A DNA stretch of 64,000 bases, taken from positions 28,394-92,393 of the forward strand of contig MWYV01000044.1 in NCBI GenBank assembly GCA_002050435.1, in the 5' to 3' direction. How positions within the stretch are numbered: position 1 is the first letter of the stretch; the number at the start of each line of letters is the position of its first letter. The notes beneath the pieces were generated by a model. That model was not told the DNA's origin. It did no database searches and worked only from the letters and a program-made list of their open reading frames with translations. Made by a program: the position numbers and the translations under genes. The stretch is from Chitinophagales bacterium 33-2. GTDB taxonomy: Bacteria; Bacteroidota; Bacteroidia; Chitinophagales; Chitinophagaceae. Below are positions 35,967 through 45,110 of this stretch, piece by piece.

Positions 35967-36188
35967 ATGAGAAAGCACTTATTTGTAACATTTTTTGCCT
36001 TCTTACTTACTGTTTCTTTTAACCAGGCGATAGCACAGTGCTCTGTATGTACCAGAACAGCCCAGCAGCTTGGCGAAAAACCTGCAAAGGGTTTAAATGC
36101 AGGCATTCTTTACCTTGCTTTCACTCCATTGATCATCATCGGGGTGGTTGGTTTTCGCTGGTGGAAAAACAACGGAGCAAAAGGTTAA
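35967..36188 (+). CDS. Small secreted/membrane protein with CxxC motif
   Basis: 73 residues: signal peptide (MRKHLFVTFFAFLLTVSFN, then QAIAQ), a CSVC pair just after cleavage, a conserved KGLNAGILYL stretch, one transmembrane segment and the end WWKNNG. I recall similar small Bacteroidota proteins with CPMC and KGLNAGI; their role is not known. The start at 35967 is used; the upstream TTG is part of a TAACTTGC -7-like box. Confidence 0.7.
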   Translation: MRKHLFVTFFAFLLTVSFNQAIAQCSVCTRTAQQLGEKPAKGLNAGILYLAFTPLIIIGVVGFRWWKNNGAKG

Positions 36189-36222
36189 GGAAGCTTGCCT
36201 TATATTGTTTTTTATTTCCCGT

Positions 36223-37185
36223 ATGGATAAAATTGCCTGCCGCATTTGCCATCATTCCCAGGAAGGGAACACCTACACTGTAAAAGAAATGCAGCTGGGA
36301 TTAAGAGAAGATTTTAATTACCTGCTTTGCAGCTCTTGTGGCTGCATGCAACTATTAGATATCCCAACTGACCTGTCTGCATACTATCCCAATAACAATT
36401 ACTATTCTTTTAATGCGGGTAATAAGCTGGTCCGCACTGATCTTTTAAGAAAGATCCGCACGGCTTACCTGCTTTATGGTAAGCACAGGATCGGCGGTGC
36501 TGCTTTGTCTACAGGATATAAAAAACCGGAATACCTCGAGTGGGTGAAAATGCCTTCGGTTCAGTTTGAGGACAGGATCCTTGATGTGGGTGCAGGCAGC
36601 GGACAATTGCTGATTGACCTGCATAAAAATGGCTTTTCAAATCTTTCGGGTATCGATCCGTTCCTTGAAACAGATCTTGATTATGGTACGATAAAGATCA
36701 GGAAGCAGGATATATTTAGTCTGGAAGGCGTATATGATTACATCATGCTCCATCATGTGTTTGAGCACATGAATCATCCGCTCCAGGTATTGCAGCAATT
36801 ATATAAATTATTAAAACCCGGGAAATTTTTATTGATCCGCACACCTGTTATGGGCATGTATGGATGGAAAAATTATGGAACGGATTGGGTGGGGCTGGAT
36901 GCACCAAGACATTTATTCATACACAGTATTGATGGTATGAAGCGCCTTGCTGCGGAGGCAGGTTTTGAGACCAGGAAAATCGTTTTTGATTCCGGCCCTT
37001 ATCATCTCTGGGCAAGTGAACAGTACAAAAATGACATCCCTTTAATGGATGCGCGTTCTTATATGGTCAACAGAAAAAATGCCGGGTTTACGAAAGCAGA
37101 CATGCAGAGGTTTGATGACATTGCACGATGCACAAATGAAGAAGGAGAAGGAGACCAGGCAGCTTTTTACCTGTTTAAACATTAG
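36223..37185 (+). CDS. Class I SAM-dependent methyltransferase with N-terminal zinc-finger-like motif
   Basis: 320-residue protein. Residues 1-40 include ACRICHHS and CSSCGCMQ, CxxC pairs that could bind zinc. The SAM site is ILDVGAGSGQLLIDL, with FEHMNHPLQVLQQL and the LLIRTPVMG segment typical of methyltransf_11/23 families. The substrate is unknown; neighbours are glycosyltransferases, so a sugar or lipid target is possible. The start at 36223 follows the CxxC alignment. It overlaps the 3' end of the convergent gene by 11 nt. Confidence 0.85.
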   Translation: MDKIACRICHHSQEGNTYTVKEMQLGLREDFNYLLCSSCGCMQLLDIPTDLSAYYPNNNYYSFNAGNKLVRTDLLRKIRTAYLLYGKHRIGGAALSTGYKKPEYLEWVKMPSVQFEDRILDVGAGSGQLLIDLHKNGFSNLSGIDPFLETDLDYGTIKIRKQDIFSLEGVYDYIMLHHVFEHMNHPLQVLQQLYKLLKPGKFLLIRTPVMGMYGWKNYGTDWVGLDAPRHLFIHSIDGMKRLAAEAGFETRKIVFDSGPYHLWASEQYKNDIPLMDARSYMVNRKNAGFTKADMQRFDDIARCTNEEGEGDQAAFYLFKH

Positions 37186-38107
37186 CAAAAGCCGCATGTG
37201 CTTTTTTCATAAAATAACGTGACCACGGCGTTTGTTTTAAAACAATGTGTGGGATCTTCTGCTGGTAACGGATGATAAATTCCATGGCCGCAGGAACCGC
37301 TCCTGAATAATGTTGCTGAATCTTCACGTTCTCCCTAATGCGAAATTTTTTTGCAAGGTTCCATAAACTGAAAAACACATATTTGTCTTTTTGAGCCGGT
37401 GCACCCAAATGATTGATCAGTTCCAGGTATTCAGGTATTTCAACATCCGGATTTTTATAACAGCTTTCTGAAACTTGCGTGCTTCCTTTCCCAATGTGGA
37501 CCAGGCTTTCATCCAGATAAAAAAAAGACTTATGGGCCATCAGGTATTGTATATAAAAATCAATATCAACCACCCATCTAAAATCTTTACTGAATCGGAT
37601 CAGCGATTGTTTTTTATGCAGCACGGTACTTGGGTGTCCAATGATATTTTCGTAAACCAGGTATAAAGGATTTTTTTTCAGAAGCTCCCTATGTTTTTCA
37701 GTAAGCACATAGGCCTGTTTTTTTCCCTCATCACCAACAGCGGTGTAAGCAGAAAAAATAAAATGAGCTGTTTCTTTTTGTGCGGCAGCTGCAAATTTTC
37801 CCAGCGCATCCGGCGCACCAAACCAGTCATCATCATGCATCAATTTGATCCATCCGGAGGAGGAACGCTCTATTGCCAGGTTCCAGTTTTCAGGAGTGCC
37901 TGCGGGGGGGTCATTTTTAAAATATTTCAGATCCAGATGGGTATAAAGACCGCACAGTTCTTTTACTTCATTCCCCTCACTGTCATCGGAAACAATTAAT
38001 TCAAAATCTGTAAAGCTTTGCCGGGAAATGGAATCCAGCAGCCGCTTTAAAAGATGAACCCTGTTATAGGCAGGAATGCAGATGGAAAGAAATGGAACTT
38101 TATTCAT
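37175..38107 (-). CDS. Glycosyltransferase family 2
   Basis: 310-residue GT-A fold enzyme: FLSICIPAYNRVHLLKRLL at the N-terminus, LIVSDDSEGN, and a DxD-type motif in LMHDDDW (about 89-95). The acceptor is unknown, likely a cell-surface glycan. It overlaps meaB by 4 nt (ATGA), so it is probably co-translated with it, and converges on the methyltransferase gene. Confidence 0.88.
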   Translation of the reverse strand: MNKVPFLSICIPAYNRVHLLKRLLDSISRQSFTDFELIVSDDSEGNEVKELCGLYTHLDLKYFKNDPPAGTPENWNLAIERSSSGWIKLMHDDDWFGAPDALGKFAAAAQKETAHFIFSAYTAVGDEGKKQAYVLTEKHRELLKKNPLYLVYENIIGHPSTVLHKKQSLIRFSKDFRWVVDIDFYIQYLMAHKSFFYLDESLVHIGKGSTQVSESCYKNPDVEIPEYLELINHLGAPAQKDKYVFFSLWNLAKKFRIRENVKIQQHYSGAVPAAMEFIIRYQQKIPHIVLKQTPWSRYFMKKAHAAFANV

Positions 38108-38997
38108 GATTTGGAAGCTACAAAGCGGTACAGGTTGAAGTTGGTTTCTTTAGAGATCTCTTCAAGGATCTTTTCTTTCGATACATCTTTCATTTTTCTT
38201 TCGCGAATCAGGTAAAAAGCTTTTTCTGCAAGCAGCCAGTTTTTTCTTTCCTGGTGTGATCCGGCTTCGAGTTGTAAGCGGATCGCTGCCACCAGTTCCT
38301 TAATTCCTTCCTTCCTGTGTGCAATGGTTTTGAGCACTGGAATTTCAAAAGAATGATTTCGAAAAGCTGGCGCCAACATTAACCTGAGATTTTTTACAAA
38401 TGTATCGGCATCGGGGCGGTCACTTTTGTTCACCACAAAAACATCTGCTATTTCCATCAGGCCTGCTTTCATCGTTTGAATTTCATCACCCGCTTCAGGC
38501 ACGAGAACAACTACAGTTACATCTGCCAGCCCGGTGATCTCGATTTCACTTTGTCCAACACCTACAGTTTCCACAAGAATGTAATCATAACCTGCAGCTT
38601 TAGTCAGGTCAGTGATCTCGATGATCTTTGGATGCAATCCACCCATTGATCCTCTTGTAGCCAGCGACCGTATGAACACCGCAGGATGTGTATACCAGTC
38701 ACTCATCCGGATGCGATCGCCAAGTACCGCTCCAAGATTAAAGGGAGATGAAGGATCCACACAAAGTACCGCCACCTTTTTTTCCTGCGTTACCAGTTCT
38801 GAAATCAGCGCATCCACCAAAGTGCTTTTACCTGCGCCCGGAGGCCCGGTAATGCCTATAATACCCGGTGCATTTGTAGCAGGCAATGACTGCAGGAATG
38901 TTTCAAACCCGGGCATTTCATTTTCAACGAGGCTGATGCTGCGCGCAAGTGCCTGTACGTTGCCCCCGGTTAAATCTCTAAGCAATTGTTCCCACAT
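38104..38997 (-). CDS. meaB: MeaB-family GTPase, methylmalonyl-CoA mutase chaperone
   Basis: 297-residue G3E-type GTPase that loads and protects B12-dependent methylmalonyl-CoA mutase. Walker A GPPGAGKST is at 51-59; VLCVDPSSPFNLGAVLGDRIRM, FIRSLATRGSMGG, ETVGVGQSEIEI and G4 motif NKSD are present. Formerly called ArgK. No mutase gene lies nearby. Overlaps the glycosyltransferase gene by 4 nt. Confidence 0.93.
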   Translation of the reverse strand: MWEQLLRDLTGGNVQALARSISLVENEMPGFETFLQSLPATNAPGIIGITGPPGAGKSTLVDALISELVTQEKKVAVLCVDPSSPFNLGAVLGDRIRMSDWYTHPAVFIRSLATRGSMGGLHPKIIEITDLTKAAGYDYILVETVGVGQSEIEITGLADVTVVVLVPEAGDEIQTMKAGLMEIADVFVVNKSDRPDADTFVKNLRLMLAPAFRNHSFEIPVLKTIAHRKEGIKELVAAIRLQLEAGSHQERKNWLLAEKAFYLIRERKMKDVSKEKILEEISKETNFNLYRFVASKS

Positions 38998-39046
38998 GAA
39001 CTAATATTGTTATTTCGCAACAGGTATCTTTATCACCGGCAAAAAT

Positions 39047-40279
39047 ATGAGGATTCATATTGAAAGAAATAAAAGGAATGCTTTAATAGGATACAGTATC
39101 CTGCTGATGTTGTTATGTCTTTTTATTTCAAGGGCAGCATTATCTGTGAGCATGATCATTTTTCTTGCACTGACCCTGGTGCACAAAAACCTGCTGCTTC
39201 AACTAAGATCGTTCATTCAAAACAAATTTCTACTTTCTATTTCCCTGTTGTTTTTTATTCCTTTTGTAAGTTATTTCTGGAGCAATAACACCACTGAATG
39301 GCTGGACATTAGCCGGATCAAAATTCCGCTGCTTTTATTTCCGGTTGCTTTTGCAGGCTCATGGCAACTTACAACAACACAATGGAAAACAATCGCCAAT
39401 GGATTTTTAGTCATTGTTTTTTTAGCCACGGTATGGAGCTTTGGACAATACTTATTAGACATAGAAGGTTTTAATGAAGGCTACCTCAGGTCAAAGACCA
39501 TTCTTACACCACTTGAAGATGATCATGTGCGTTTCAGCTGGCTGGTTTCATTTGCTGTGCTGCTTTGCTTGGTGTTGATCCACCTCGGTTCCCGGTTCAA
39601 AATGGTTTACATCCTGACCATGATCTTCTTTGCTGTTTACCTGCACGTGCTTTCAGCGAGAATGGGACTGTTTTCTTTTTACATCCTCCTCTTTATGTAT
39701 GCCAGCTGGTTGCTGTTAAAACAAAAGAACACAAAATTGAGTCTGATCGCACTGGCCGGCCTATTGCTCCTTCCTTTAATTTCATGGTGGATGTTGCCGA
39801 CATTCAGGCATCGCATCCAGTACTTTTTATATGATCTTTCTTTTGTGAGGAATGATACCTATGTTTCCGGTTCAAATGATGGAACAAGGATACAATCGCT
39901 GAAGGCGGGATGGGCGTTATTAAAGGAAAATCCACTTGGTGTTGGAGCTGGCGATCTTAAGGCATCCATTTTCACCTGGTACAAAGTACATGTTCCCGCC
40001 ATGCAGCCCGGGGAAATGTTCCTGCCCTGTTCCGAATGGCTGGTTTATGGTGGTTTTGCAGGATGGCCAGCCGTTATTTTGCTGAGCGTAATCATGGCAA
40101 TTCCATTTTTCATAAAGGATTTAAAGCACCGCATGTTCTGGGTGACGCTCCATACCATTACAGCCTTTAGTTTTATATTCGATATGATCATAGAAGCGCA
40201 GTACGGCGTTTTTATTTATTCCATAATTGTTTTGTGGTGGTGGAAATGGTTTCAAATAAACAAGCAGCATGAATCATAA
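39047..40279 (+). CDS. O-antigen ligase/polymerase-like (Wzy_C) membrane protein
   Basis: 410-residue membrane protein with about 10 hydrophobic segments and a periplasmic loop containing NDGTRIQSLKAGWALLKENP and LGVGAGD, the Wzy_C signature shared by WaaL ligases and Wzy polymerases. It probably handles surface glycan or LPS attachment. The next glycosyltransferase gene overlaps by 11 nt, indicating an operon. Ligase or polymerase role cannot be decided. Confidence 0.85.
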   Translation: MRIHIERNKRNALIGYSILLMLLCLFISRAALSVSMIIFLALTLVHKNLLLQLRSFIQNKFLLSISLLFFIPFVSYFWSNNTTEWLDISRIKIPLLLFPVAFAGSWQLTTTQWKTIANGFLVIVFLATVWSFGQYLLDIEGFNEGYLRSKTILTPLEDDHVRFSWLVSFAVLLCLVLIHLGSRFKMVYILTMIFFAVYLHVLSARMGLFSFYILLFMYASWLLLKQKNTKLSLIALAGLLLLPLISWWMLPTFRHRIQYFLYDLSFVRNDTYVSGSNDGTRIQSLKAGWALLKENPLGVGAGDLKASIFTWYKVHVPAMQPGEMFLPCSEWLVYGGFAGWPAVILLSVIMAIPFFIKDLKHRMFWVTLHTITAFSFIFDMIIEAQYGVFIYSIIVLWWWKWFQINKQHES

Positions 40280-41051
40280 CCTTTCCATTGTTGTTGTATG
40301 TAAAAATGAAGCGGGTGTGATAGAGCGCCTGCTGCATAATGTAAAAAATGTTGCAAACGATGTTGTGGTTTATGACAACGGAAGTACAGACGGAACACAG
40401 GACATCATTAAAAGCCATGCAGTAAAACTGGTAGAAGGCCCCTGGCTGGGTTTCGGACCTACAAAAAGAAAAGCAGTGGATTTAGCGGTTCACGACTGGA
40501 TCCTTTTTATGGATGCAGATGAAACACTGGATGATGAACTTAAAGGTGCTATTGCTGCACTGGACCTGTCCAACCCTTTCGTGGTTTATAATATCAGTTT
40601 CAAAAATCACATTGGAAATAAGCATGTGAAATGGGGCGAGTGGGGCGGTGATCATCACCTGCGGATATTCAACAGAAAACAGGTTAACTGGGATCTTGCT
40701 CCCGTGCATGAAAAGCTGGTGCTACCAAAAGAGGTGCGGATAAAAAACCTGAAAGGACACCTGTTGCATTTTACCATGCGGGATACAGTGGAGTACAGCC
40801 AGAAGATGGTGAAGTATGCACTGCTGAATGCTGAAAAATATTTTCATAAAGGGAAAAGGTCTTCCTGGATTAAACGAAACCTTTCTCCAGGATTCACCTT
40901 CATCAAGTATTATTTTTTTCATTTGGGATTCCTGGACGGATGGGAAGGCTTTCTGACGGCACGCATGACCGCTTATTATACTTTTATAAAATATGCAAGG
41001 CTGTACGAGTTGCAGCGGCAGGCAACAGCCACTAAACCCGACATTAACTGA
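40269..41051 (+). CDS. Glycosyltransferase family 2 (WaaE/KdtX-like)
   Basis: 260-residue GT-A enzyme with LSIVVVCKNEAGVIERLL, VVVYDNGSTDGT, and the DxD motif in LFMDADET (Asp82-Ala-Asp84). The C-terminal GFLDGWEGFLTARMTAYYTF is characteristic of the LPS-core WaaE/KdtX subgroup. Co-transcribed with the Wzy_C protein, which supports a lipopolysaccharide role. Confidence 0.86.
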   Translation: MNHNLSIVVVCKNEAGVIERLLHNVKNVANDVVVYDNGSTDGTQDIIKSHAVKLVEGPWLGFGPTKRKAVDLAVHDWILFMDADETLDDELKGAIAALDLSNPFVVYNISFKNHIGNKHVKWGEWGGDHHLRIFNRKQVNWDLAPVHEKLVLPKEVRIKNLKGHLLHFTMRDTVEYSQKMVKYALLNAEKYFHKGKRSSWIKRNLSPGFTFIKYYFFHLGFLDGWEGFLTARMTAYYTFIKYARLYELQRQATATKPDIN

Positions 41052-41123
41052 TCCGGGAGAAAAACTTCTTTCTCAAATTTGAAATCGTATCACCTAATTG
41101 CATCAAATTTGCAGGCGAAAGCT

Positions 41124-41765
41124 ATGACGAATTTTGTCCCGATATTTCCATTGAGTATTGTTGTTTATCCCGGCGAAAATCTCAACCTGCACATATTTGA
41201 GCCGAAATATAAACAGCTCATCCAATTTTGCCATGCTGAAAAAAAACCTTTTGGTATTCCGGCCGTTGTGGACAATAAAATGCAGGATCACGGCACGCTG
41301 ATGCAGATTAAGGAAATTTCGAAAGTACACGAGAACGGGGAGATGGATATTAAAACAGAGGGCGAAAAAGTGTTTCGTGTGCTGGAAGTGATTAGAGAAG
41401 TTCCTGACAAACTGTATTGTGGTGCGATTGTTAATTACCCGATGAATTACAACAGCGGCAGTGCGGAAGTGATGAGCAGGGTAGTGAACAGCATTCGTGA
41501 ACTTTATGAACTTCTTCATGTTGAAAAGAAATTTGGAAAGGAAGATGAACTGCTGAATTCTTATGACGTGGCCCATCATATCGGTATGTCCATCCAGGAA
41601 GAATACGAACTGCTTTCCCTGATGCATGAGAGGCAAAGACAGGAATACCTGAAACGGCATTTAGCAAAGGTCATCCCCCTTCTGGCCGAAATGGAATCGC
41701 TCAAAATAAAAGTGAAACTGAACGGCCATTTTAAAAATCTTTCCAGTTTTAATTTTGATCTCTAA
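41124..41765 (+). CDS. LON N-terminal-domain protein
   Basis: 213-residue stand-alone LON substrate-binding domain (VPIFPLSIVVYPGENLNLHIFEPKY), without ATPase or protease. These proteins probably bind peptides or regulate proteolysis; the role is unproven. The start at 41124 matches family N-termini, and CAAATTTG, a -7-like box, lies 12 nt upstream. Confidence 0.87.
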   Translation: MTNFVPIFPLSIVVYPGENLNLHIFEPKYKQLIQFCHAEKKPFGIPAVVDNKMQDHGTLMQIKEISKVHENGEMDIKTEGEKVFRVLEVIREVPDKLYCGAIVNYPMNYNSGSAEVMSRVVNSIRELYELLHVEKKFGKEDELLNSYDVAHHIGMSIQEEYELLSLMHERQRQEYLKRHLAKVIPLLAEMESLKIKVKLNGHFKNLSSFNFDL

Positions 41766-41850
41766 GCATTCATTATCCAGCTATTCTTTCATTTACTGTG
41801 GTTGTTGCTCATCCCGATGATTCACTCCTTTCAGCTATTATCTTTACAAC

Positions 41851-42573
41851 ATGACAACTTTCTGTCTAGATTTTGGAAATACGAGGTTAAAGGCTGCAGT
41901 ATTTAAAGGCGACCAGCTCATTACAACCATTGTATTGGAAGATCCGCTGAATCAGATCCGGTCACTGATAAACGAATATCAGCCTGAGGTTTCCGTGTTA
42001 TCCTCTGTGATCCATCACGATCCGGAAATTGAAAACCTGCTTTCCACATCATCCAAACTTATTCAACTGCATCACCGGCTAAAACTTCCTTTTTCAATTC
42101 CTGTAGGAAAACCAGAAACTGTAGGTGCCGACAGGCTGGCAATTGCTGCCGCTGCCGTTTTTCTTTTCCCGGGGTCTAACATCCTGGCAATCGGACTTGG
42201 TTCCTGCATCACCTATAATTTTATTAACCAGGCGGCAGAACTGGTAGGCGGTGCCATTTCTCCGGGTATGGAAATGCGCTTTCGCTCCATGCATGAATTC
42301 ACCGCTAAGCTTCCATTGGTTGTGGGTGACTGGAATGTTCCATTGATTGGCTATGATACTAAAACCAATCTGCAGTCGGGAGTTGTTCTGGGAATCGCCA
42401 AAGAGCTTGATGGGTTTATTGATGCTTACAGGGAGAAGTTTGGCAACTTTAACGCGGTTTTAACCGGGGGTGATTTAGGAATACTTGAGCCCCATTTGAA
42501 AAATAAGATATTTGCAGACCCTCATTTAATTTTTAAAGGTCTTTATGCGATTAGCCAAATCAACGCTTCATAA
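41851..42573 (+). CDS. coaX: Type III pantothenate kinase
   Basis: First enzyme of coenzyme A synthesis, 240 residues. It has the ASKHA phosphate-1 motif LDFGNTRLK (7-14) and GADR (92-95), then GGAISPGMEMRFRSMHEFT. The usual DxGTAxT motif reads IGLGSCITYN at about 114-123, with the Asp replaced by Gly. A -7-like box TATCTTTA lies 4 nt before the ATG. The next gene overlaps by 29 nt. Confidence 0.9.
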   Translation: MTTFCLDFGNTRLKAAVFKGDQLITTIVLEDPLNQIRSLINEYQPEVSVLSSVIHHDPEIENLLSTSSKLIQLHHRLKLPFSIPVGKPETVGADRLAIAAAAVFLFPGSNILAIGLGSCITYNFINQAAELVGGAISPGMEMRFRSMHEFTAKLPLVVGDWNVPLIGYDTKTNLQSGVVLGIAKELDGFIDAYREKFGNFNAVLTGGDLGILEPHLKNKIFADPHLIFKGLYAISQINAS

Positions 42574-43921
42574 GTTGAATCACTCTTACAGGTTGTTTCT
42601 TGCTCTCGGGTTTTTTTGTTTACCATTCAGTTTACTGGCCCAATATAATTCTCCCTATTCCAGGTATGGACTTGGAGATGCTGTTCCTTCTACAAACATC
42701 ACTACCAGGGGCATGGGCGGCATTTCCGCCGGATATGCAGACAGGATCTCAGTGAATTTTAATAACCCTGCTTCTTATTCAAGATTTTTTGCGGTGAAAC
42801 AAAGAAATTCACCTAAACTGGAAGCTGGAAGGATAATTCTTGACGCGGCCATAAACATTGAAGGACGCACACTGATCGCACCAAACAATCCACTGACTTT
42901 TACTTCTTCTGATGCCATATTTAATTATATACAGGTGGGCATTCCGCTCAGGGAAAACTGGGGATTGAGTTTTGGGATCAGGCCTTTATCCAGGATCGGT
43001 TATAAGATCAACCGTTTTGAAAGATTATTTGATCCTGTATCGGGCAACCAGCTGGATAGTGCTGTTACACAATTCAACGGAAGCGGCGGAAGTTACCTGC
43101 CATCTGTAGGAACAGGTGTGGGCATTGGCAATTTCAGTATAGGTGTGAATATGGGCTATTTATTTGGAAACAGGGAAACCGATACGCGCAGATTTCTTTT
43201 AAATGATTCGGTGACCTATTATTCCTCAGAGCACAAGAATACCTACTCCTACGGTGGATTGTTTTTTAATGCAGGCGTGCAGTACCAGTTTTCGCTGGCC
43301 AACCGTACCAGTGTAAGGTTAGGCGCTGCCGGTAACTGGCAACAGAATATCAAAGGCAGCAACGACAGGCTGACCCAAACTTTTGTCACCGGTTCAGGTG
43401 GAGAACCTTTACGTATTGACAGTGTTTTCGGCCAGGACAATATCAGTGGTGAAGTGATTTATCCTTCCAACTATACGGCTGGTTTAGTGATTGAAAAATC
43501 AAATACCAATCAGAGCGGCTGGCAATTCGGGGTGGATTATTCAACAGGAAAGTGGAATGATTACCGGTTTTTTGGATCCAAAGATTCTGTGCAGAATAAC
43601 TGGAAACTCAGTGTTGGTGGCCAGATCTATCCAAAACCTTCCACCAGTTATTTCAGCAGGGTTACCTACCGTTTCGGGTTATTTGCTGGTAAGGATTATA
43701 TCCACGTGGACAGGGAAATTCCTTTGGCGGGTGCATCATTAGGTTTGGCACTTCCTATAAGATTAACAAGGCAAGCCATCGACCAGATCAACTTTATCAA
43801 TATTTCACTGGAATACCAGAAGAGAGGCAATGATGATAACAGGCTGAAAGAAAATATGTATCGCTTGTCTCTTGGATTTAATTTTACAGACCTATGGTTT
43901 AAGAAACGCAGGTATGATTAA
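42545..43921 (+). CDS. Outer-membrane beta-barrel protein
   Basis: 458-residue protein with a signal region (YRLFLALGFFCLPFSLLAQ) and the SPYSRYGLGDAVPS start, NNPASYSRF, and strands resembling FadL/OmpP1-type and DUF5723-like Bacteroidota barrels. It ends in KRRYD. The start at 42545 overlaps coaX by 29 nt; a start at a TTG just before the signal peptide is possible. Function unknown, but it sits in a coaX-OMP-lptC operon. Confidence 0.75.
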   Translation: MRLAKSTLHKLNHSYRLFLALGFFCLPFSLLAQYNSPYSRYGLGDAVPSTNITTRGMGGISAGYADRISVNFNNPASYSRFFAVKQRNSPKLEAGRIILDAAINIEGRTLIAPNNPLTFTSSDAIFNYIQVGIPLRENWGLSFGIRPLSRIGYKINRFERLFDPVSGNQLDSAVTQFNGSGGSYLPSVGTGVGIGNFSIGVNMGYLFGNRETDTRRFLLNDSVTYYSSEHKNTYSYGGLFFNAGVQYQFSLANRTSVRLGAAGNWQQNIKGSNDRLTQTFVTGSGGEPLRIDSVFGQDNISGEVIYPSNYTAGLVIEKSNTNQSGWQFGVDYSTGKWNDYRFFGSKDSVQNNWKLSVGGQIYPKPSTSYFSRVTYRFGLFAGKDYIHVDREIPLAGASLGLALPIRLTRQAIDQINFINISLEYQKRGNDDNRLKENMYRLSLGFNFTDLWFKKRRYD

Positions 43922-44525
43922 TTTTTTTAAAAATATTTATTGGAAGATGGCAGTCCTGATGTTGGGCTGCCTCTTTGTTTCAGCCTGTGAAAACACCCAA
44001 CGGCAGTTGGACGAATGGAAAGACAAAAGAGCTTTGGTTGAAGAGGCCAGGCAGGTTGAAACGCTTTTCAGCCAGGGCGGACGCATGAAAGCCAAACTGA
44101 ATGCGCCGCTGATGTTACGGTATACCGGCGACACGGTTTATGCTGTTTTCCCCCAATCACTTCACATGGTTTTTTATGATAGCACGGGCAAATCAGAAAG
44201 CAGTTTGTCTGCCTTGCACGGCACTTATTATGAATCGCTGAATTCGGCCTATATGAAAGACAGCGTTGTAGTGGCAAATATTTACGGCGATACTTTATGG
44301 ACGCCAGACCTCTGGTGGGACCAGAATACACAAAGATTTTATACCGATAAAAGCATCCGGATCTATCGTAAAGGCGACAGGATTTATGGCGGAAAGGGAA
44401 TGGAAGCAAAACAGGATCTGTCAGACATTATTATACGCATGCCTACAGGAACAATTCATGTTCCCGACAGTGTTTCTGGTGGTGGAACCAATCCCGGAAT
44501 AGCAGCACCTGTCCAAGTTCAATAG
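43914..44525 (+). CDS. lptC: LPS export periplasmic protein LptC
   Basis: 203-residue lipoprotein (lipobox FVSAC, Cys25) with the LptC beta-jellyroll pattern: KAKLNAPLMLRY, YAVFPQSLHMVFYDSTGK, SLSALHGTYYESLN, LWWDQNTQRFYTDKSI. LptC anchors LPS transport between LptBFG and LptA at the inner membrane; here the anchor appears to be a lipid or a signal peptide. It overlaps the preceding barrel gene by 8 nt. The 43914 start puts the lipobox at the N-terminus. Confidence 0.82.
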   Translation: MINFFKNIYWKMAVLMLGCLFVSACENTQRQLDEWKDKRALVEEARQVETLFSQGGRMKAKLNAPLMLRYTGDTVYAVFPQSLHMVFYDSTGKSESSLSALHGTYYESLNSAYMKDSVVVANIYGDTLWTPDLWWDQNTQRFYTDKSIRIYRKGDRIYGGKGMEAKQDLSDIIIRMPTGTIHVPDSVSGGGTNPGIAAPVQVQ

Positions 44526-44608
44526 CTTCTGGCAGTAGCGTCGTACTTGAAAACAAAAAAAGGTAATCAGGGCTGTGATGCAGCAGTATTATTAATAGCT
44601 ATCAGGGT

Positions 44609-44839
44609 TTAATGCAAGGCCTCAATATTCTTGGAGCGTAAAAAAGAATATCCCTTAACCTCCAGTTCCCTGGTAGTCGTATGTCTGAATTTCATTGCCA
44701 GTTTGTGGCTAAACTCAATCACCATCTTCTGAAGTACCCATGAAAGTATGAGGGCATGCACCAGGATAAACAAGGGAAACAGGATGATGTTCAGTATAAA
44801 ATAGATCACAGCTCCTGTAAAATCCAATAGGGAGTACAT
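44609..44839 (-). CDS. Small hydrophobic protein
   Basis: 76 residues with two hydrophobic stretches (about 5-37) and a basic, polar C-terminus (FSHKLAMKFRHTTTRELEVKG). Isolated between lptC (converging) and a repeat island. No family recognised; it could be a real small membrane protein. Confidence 0.45.
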   Translation of the reverse strand: MYSLLDFTGAVIYFILNIILFPLFILVHALILSWVLQKMVIEFSHKLAMKFRHTTTRELEVKGYSFLRSKNIEALH

Positions 44840-45108
44840 AAACTACAATTTAAAGATTAGGGCTTTCCGAGGATGGGATGGTTTTGGAGAGGATAAAGGA
44901 TAGACAGAAGGATATCTACAAATGTTGCACCACCTTTATATTATTTTACTAAACGGGAATGCAATACAAATCTGACCAATTTTATGGTGATGTGCAAGGT
45001 GTGGTTGATTGAAATGTATAAAAAAAGCAATGAATTGGGGTGGGGCCTTTTAAAGTCCTTTGCTTTTTGATTTGAAGGAATTCAAATAGTGTTTAAGTAA
45101 GGGTTATA
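44840..45108. other. Intergenic stretch upstream of repeat island B
   Basis: No credible ORF. A possible hairpin pairs AAAAAAGCAA (45021-45030) with TTGCTTTTT (45060-45068). I saw no promoter or RNA motif worth naming. Confidence 0.4.
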
Positions 45109-45110
45109 GT

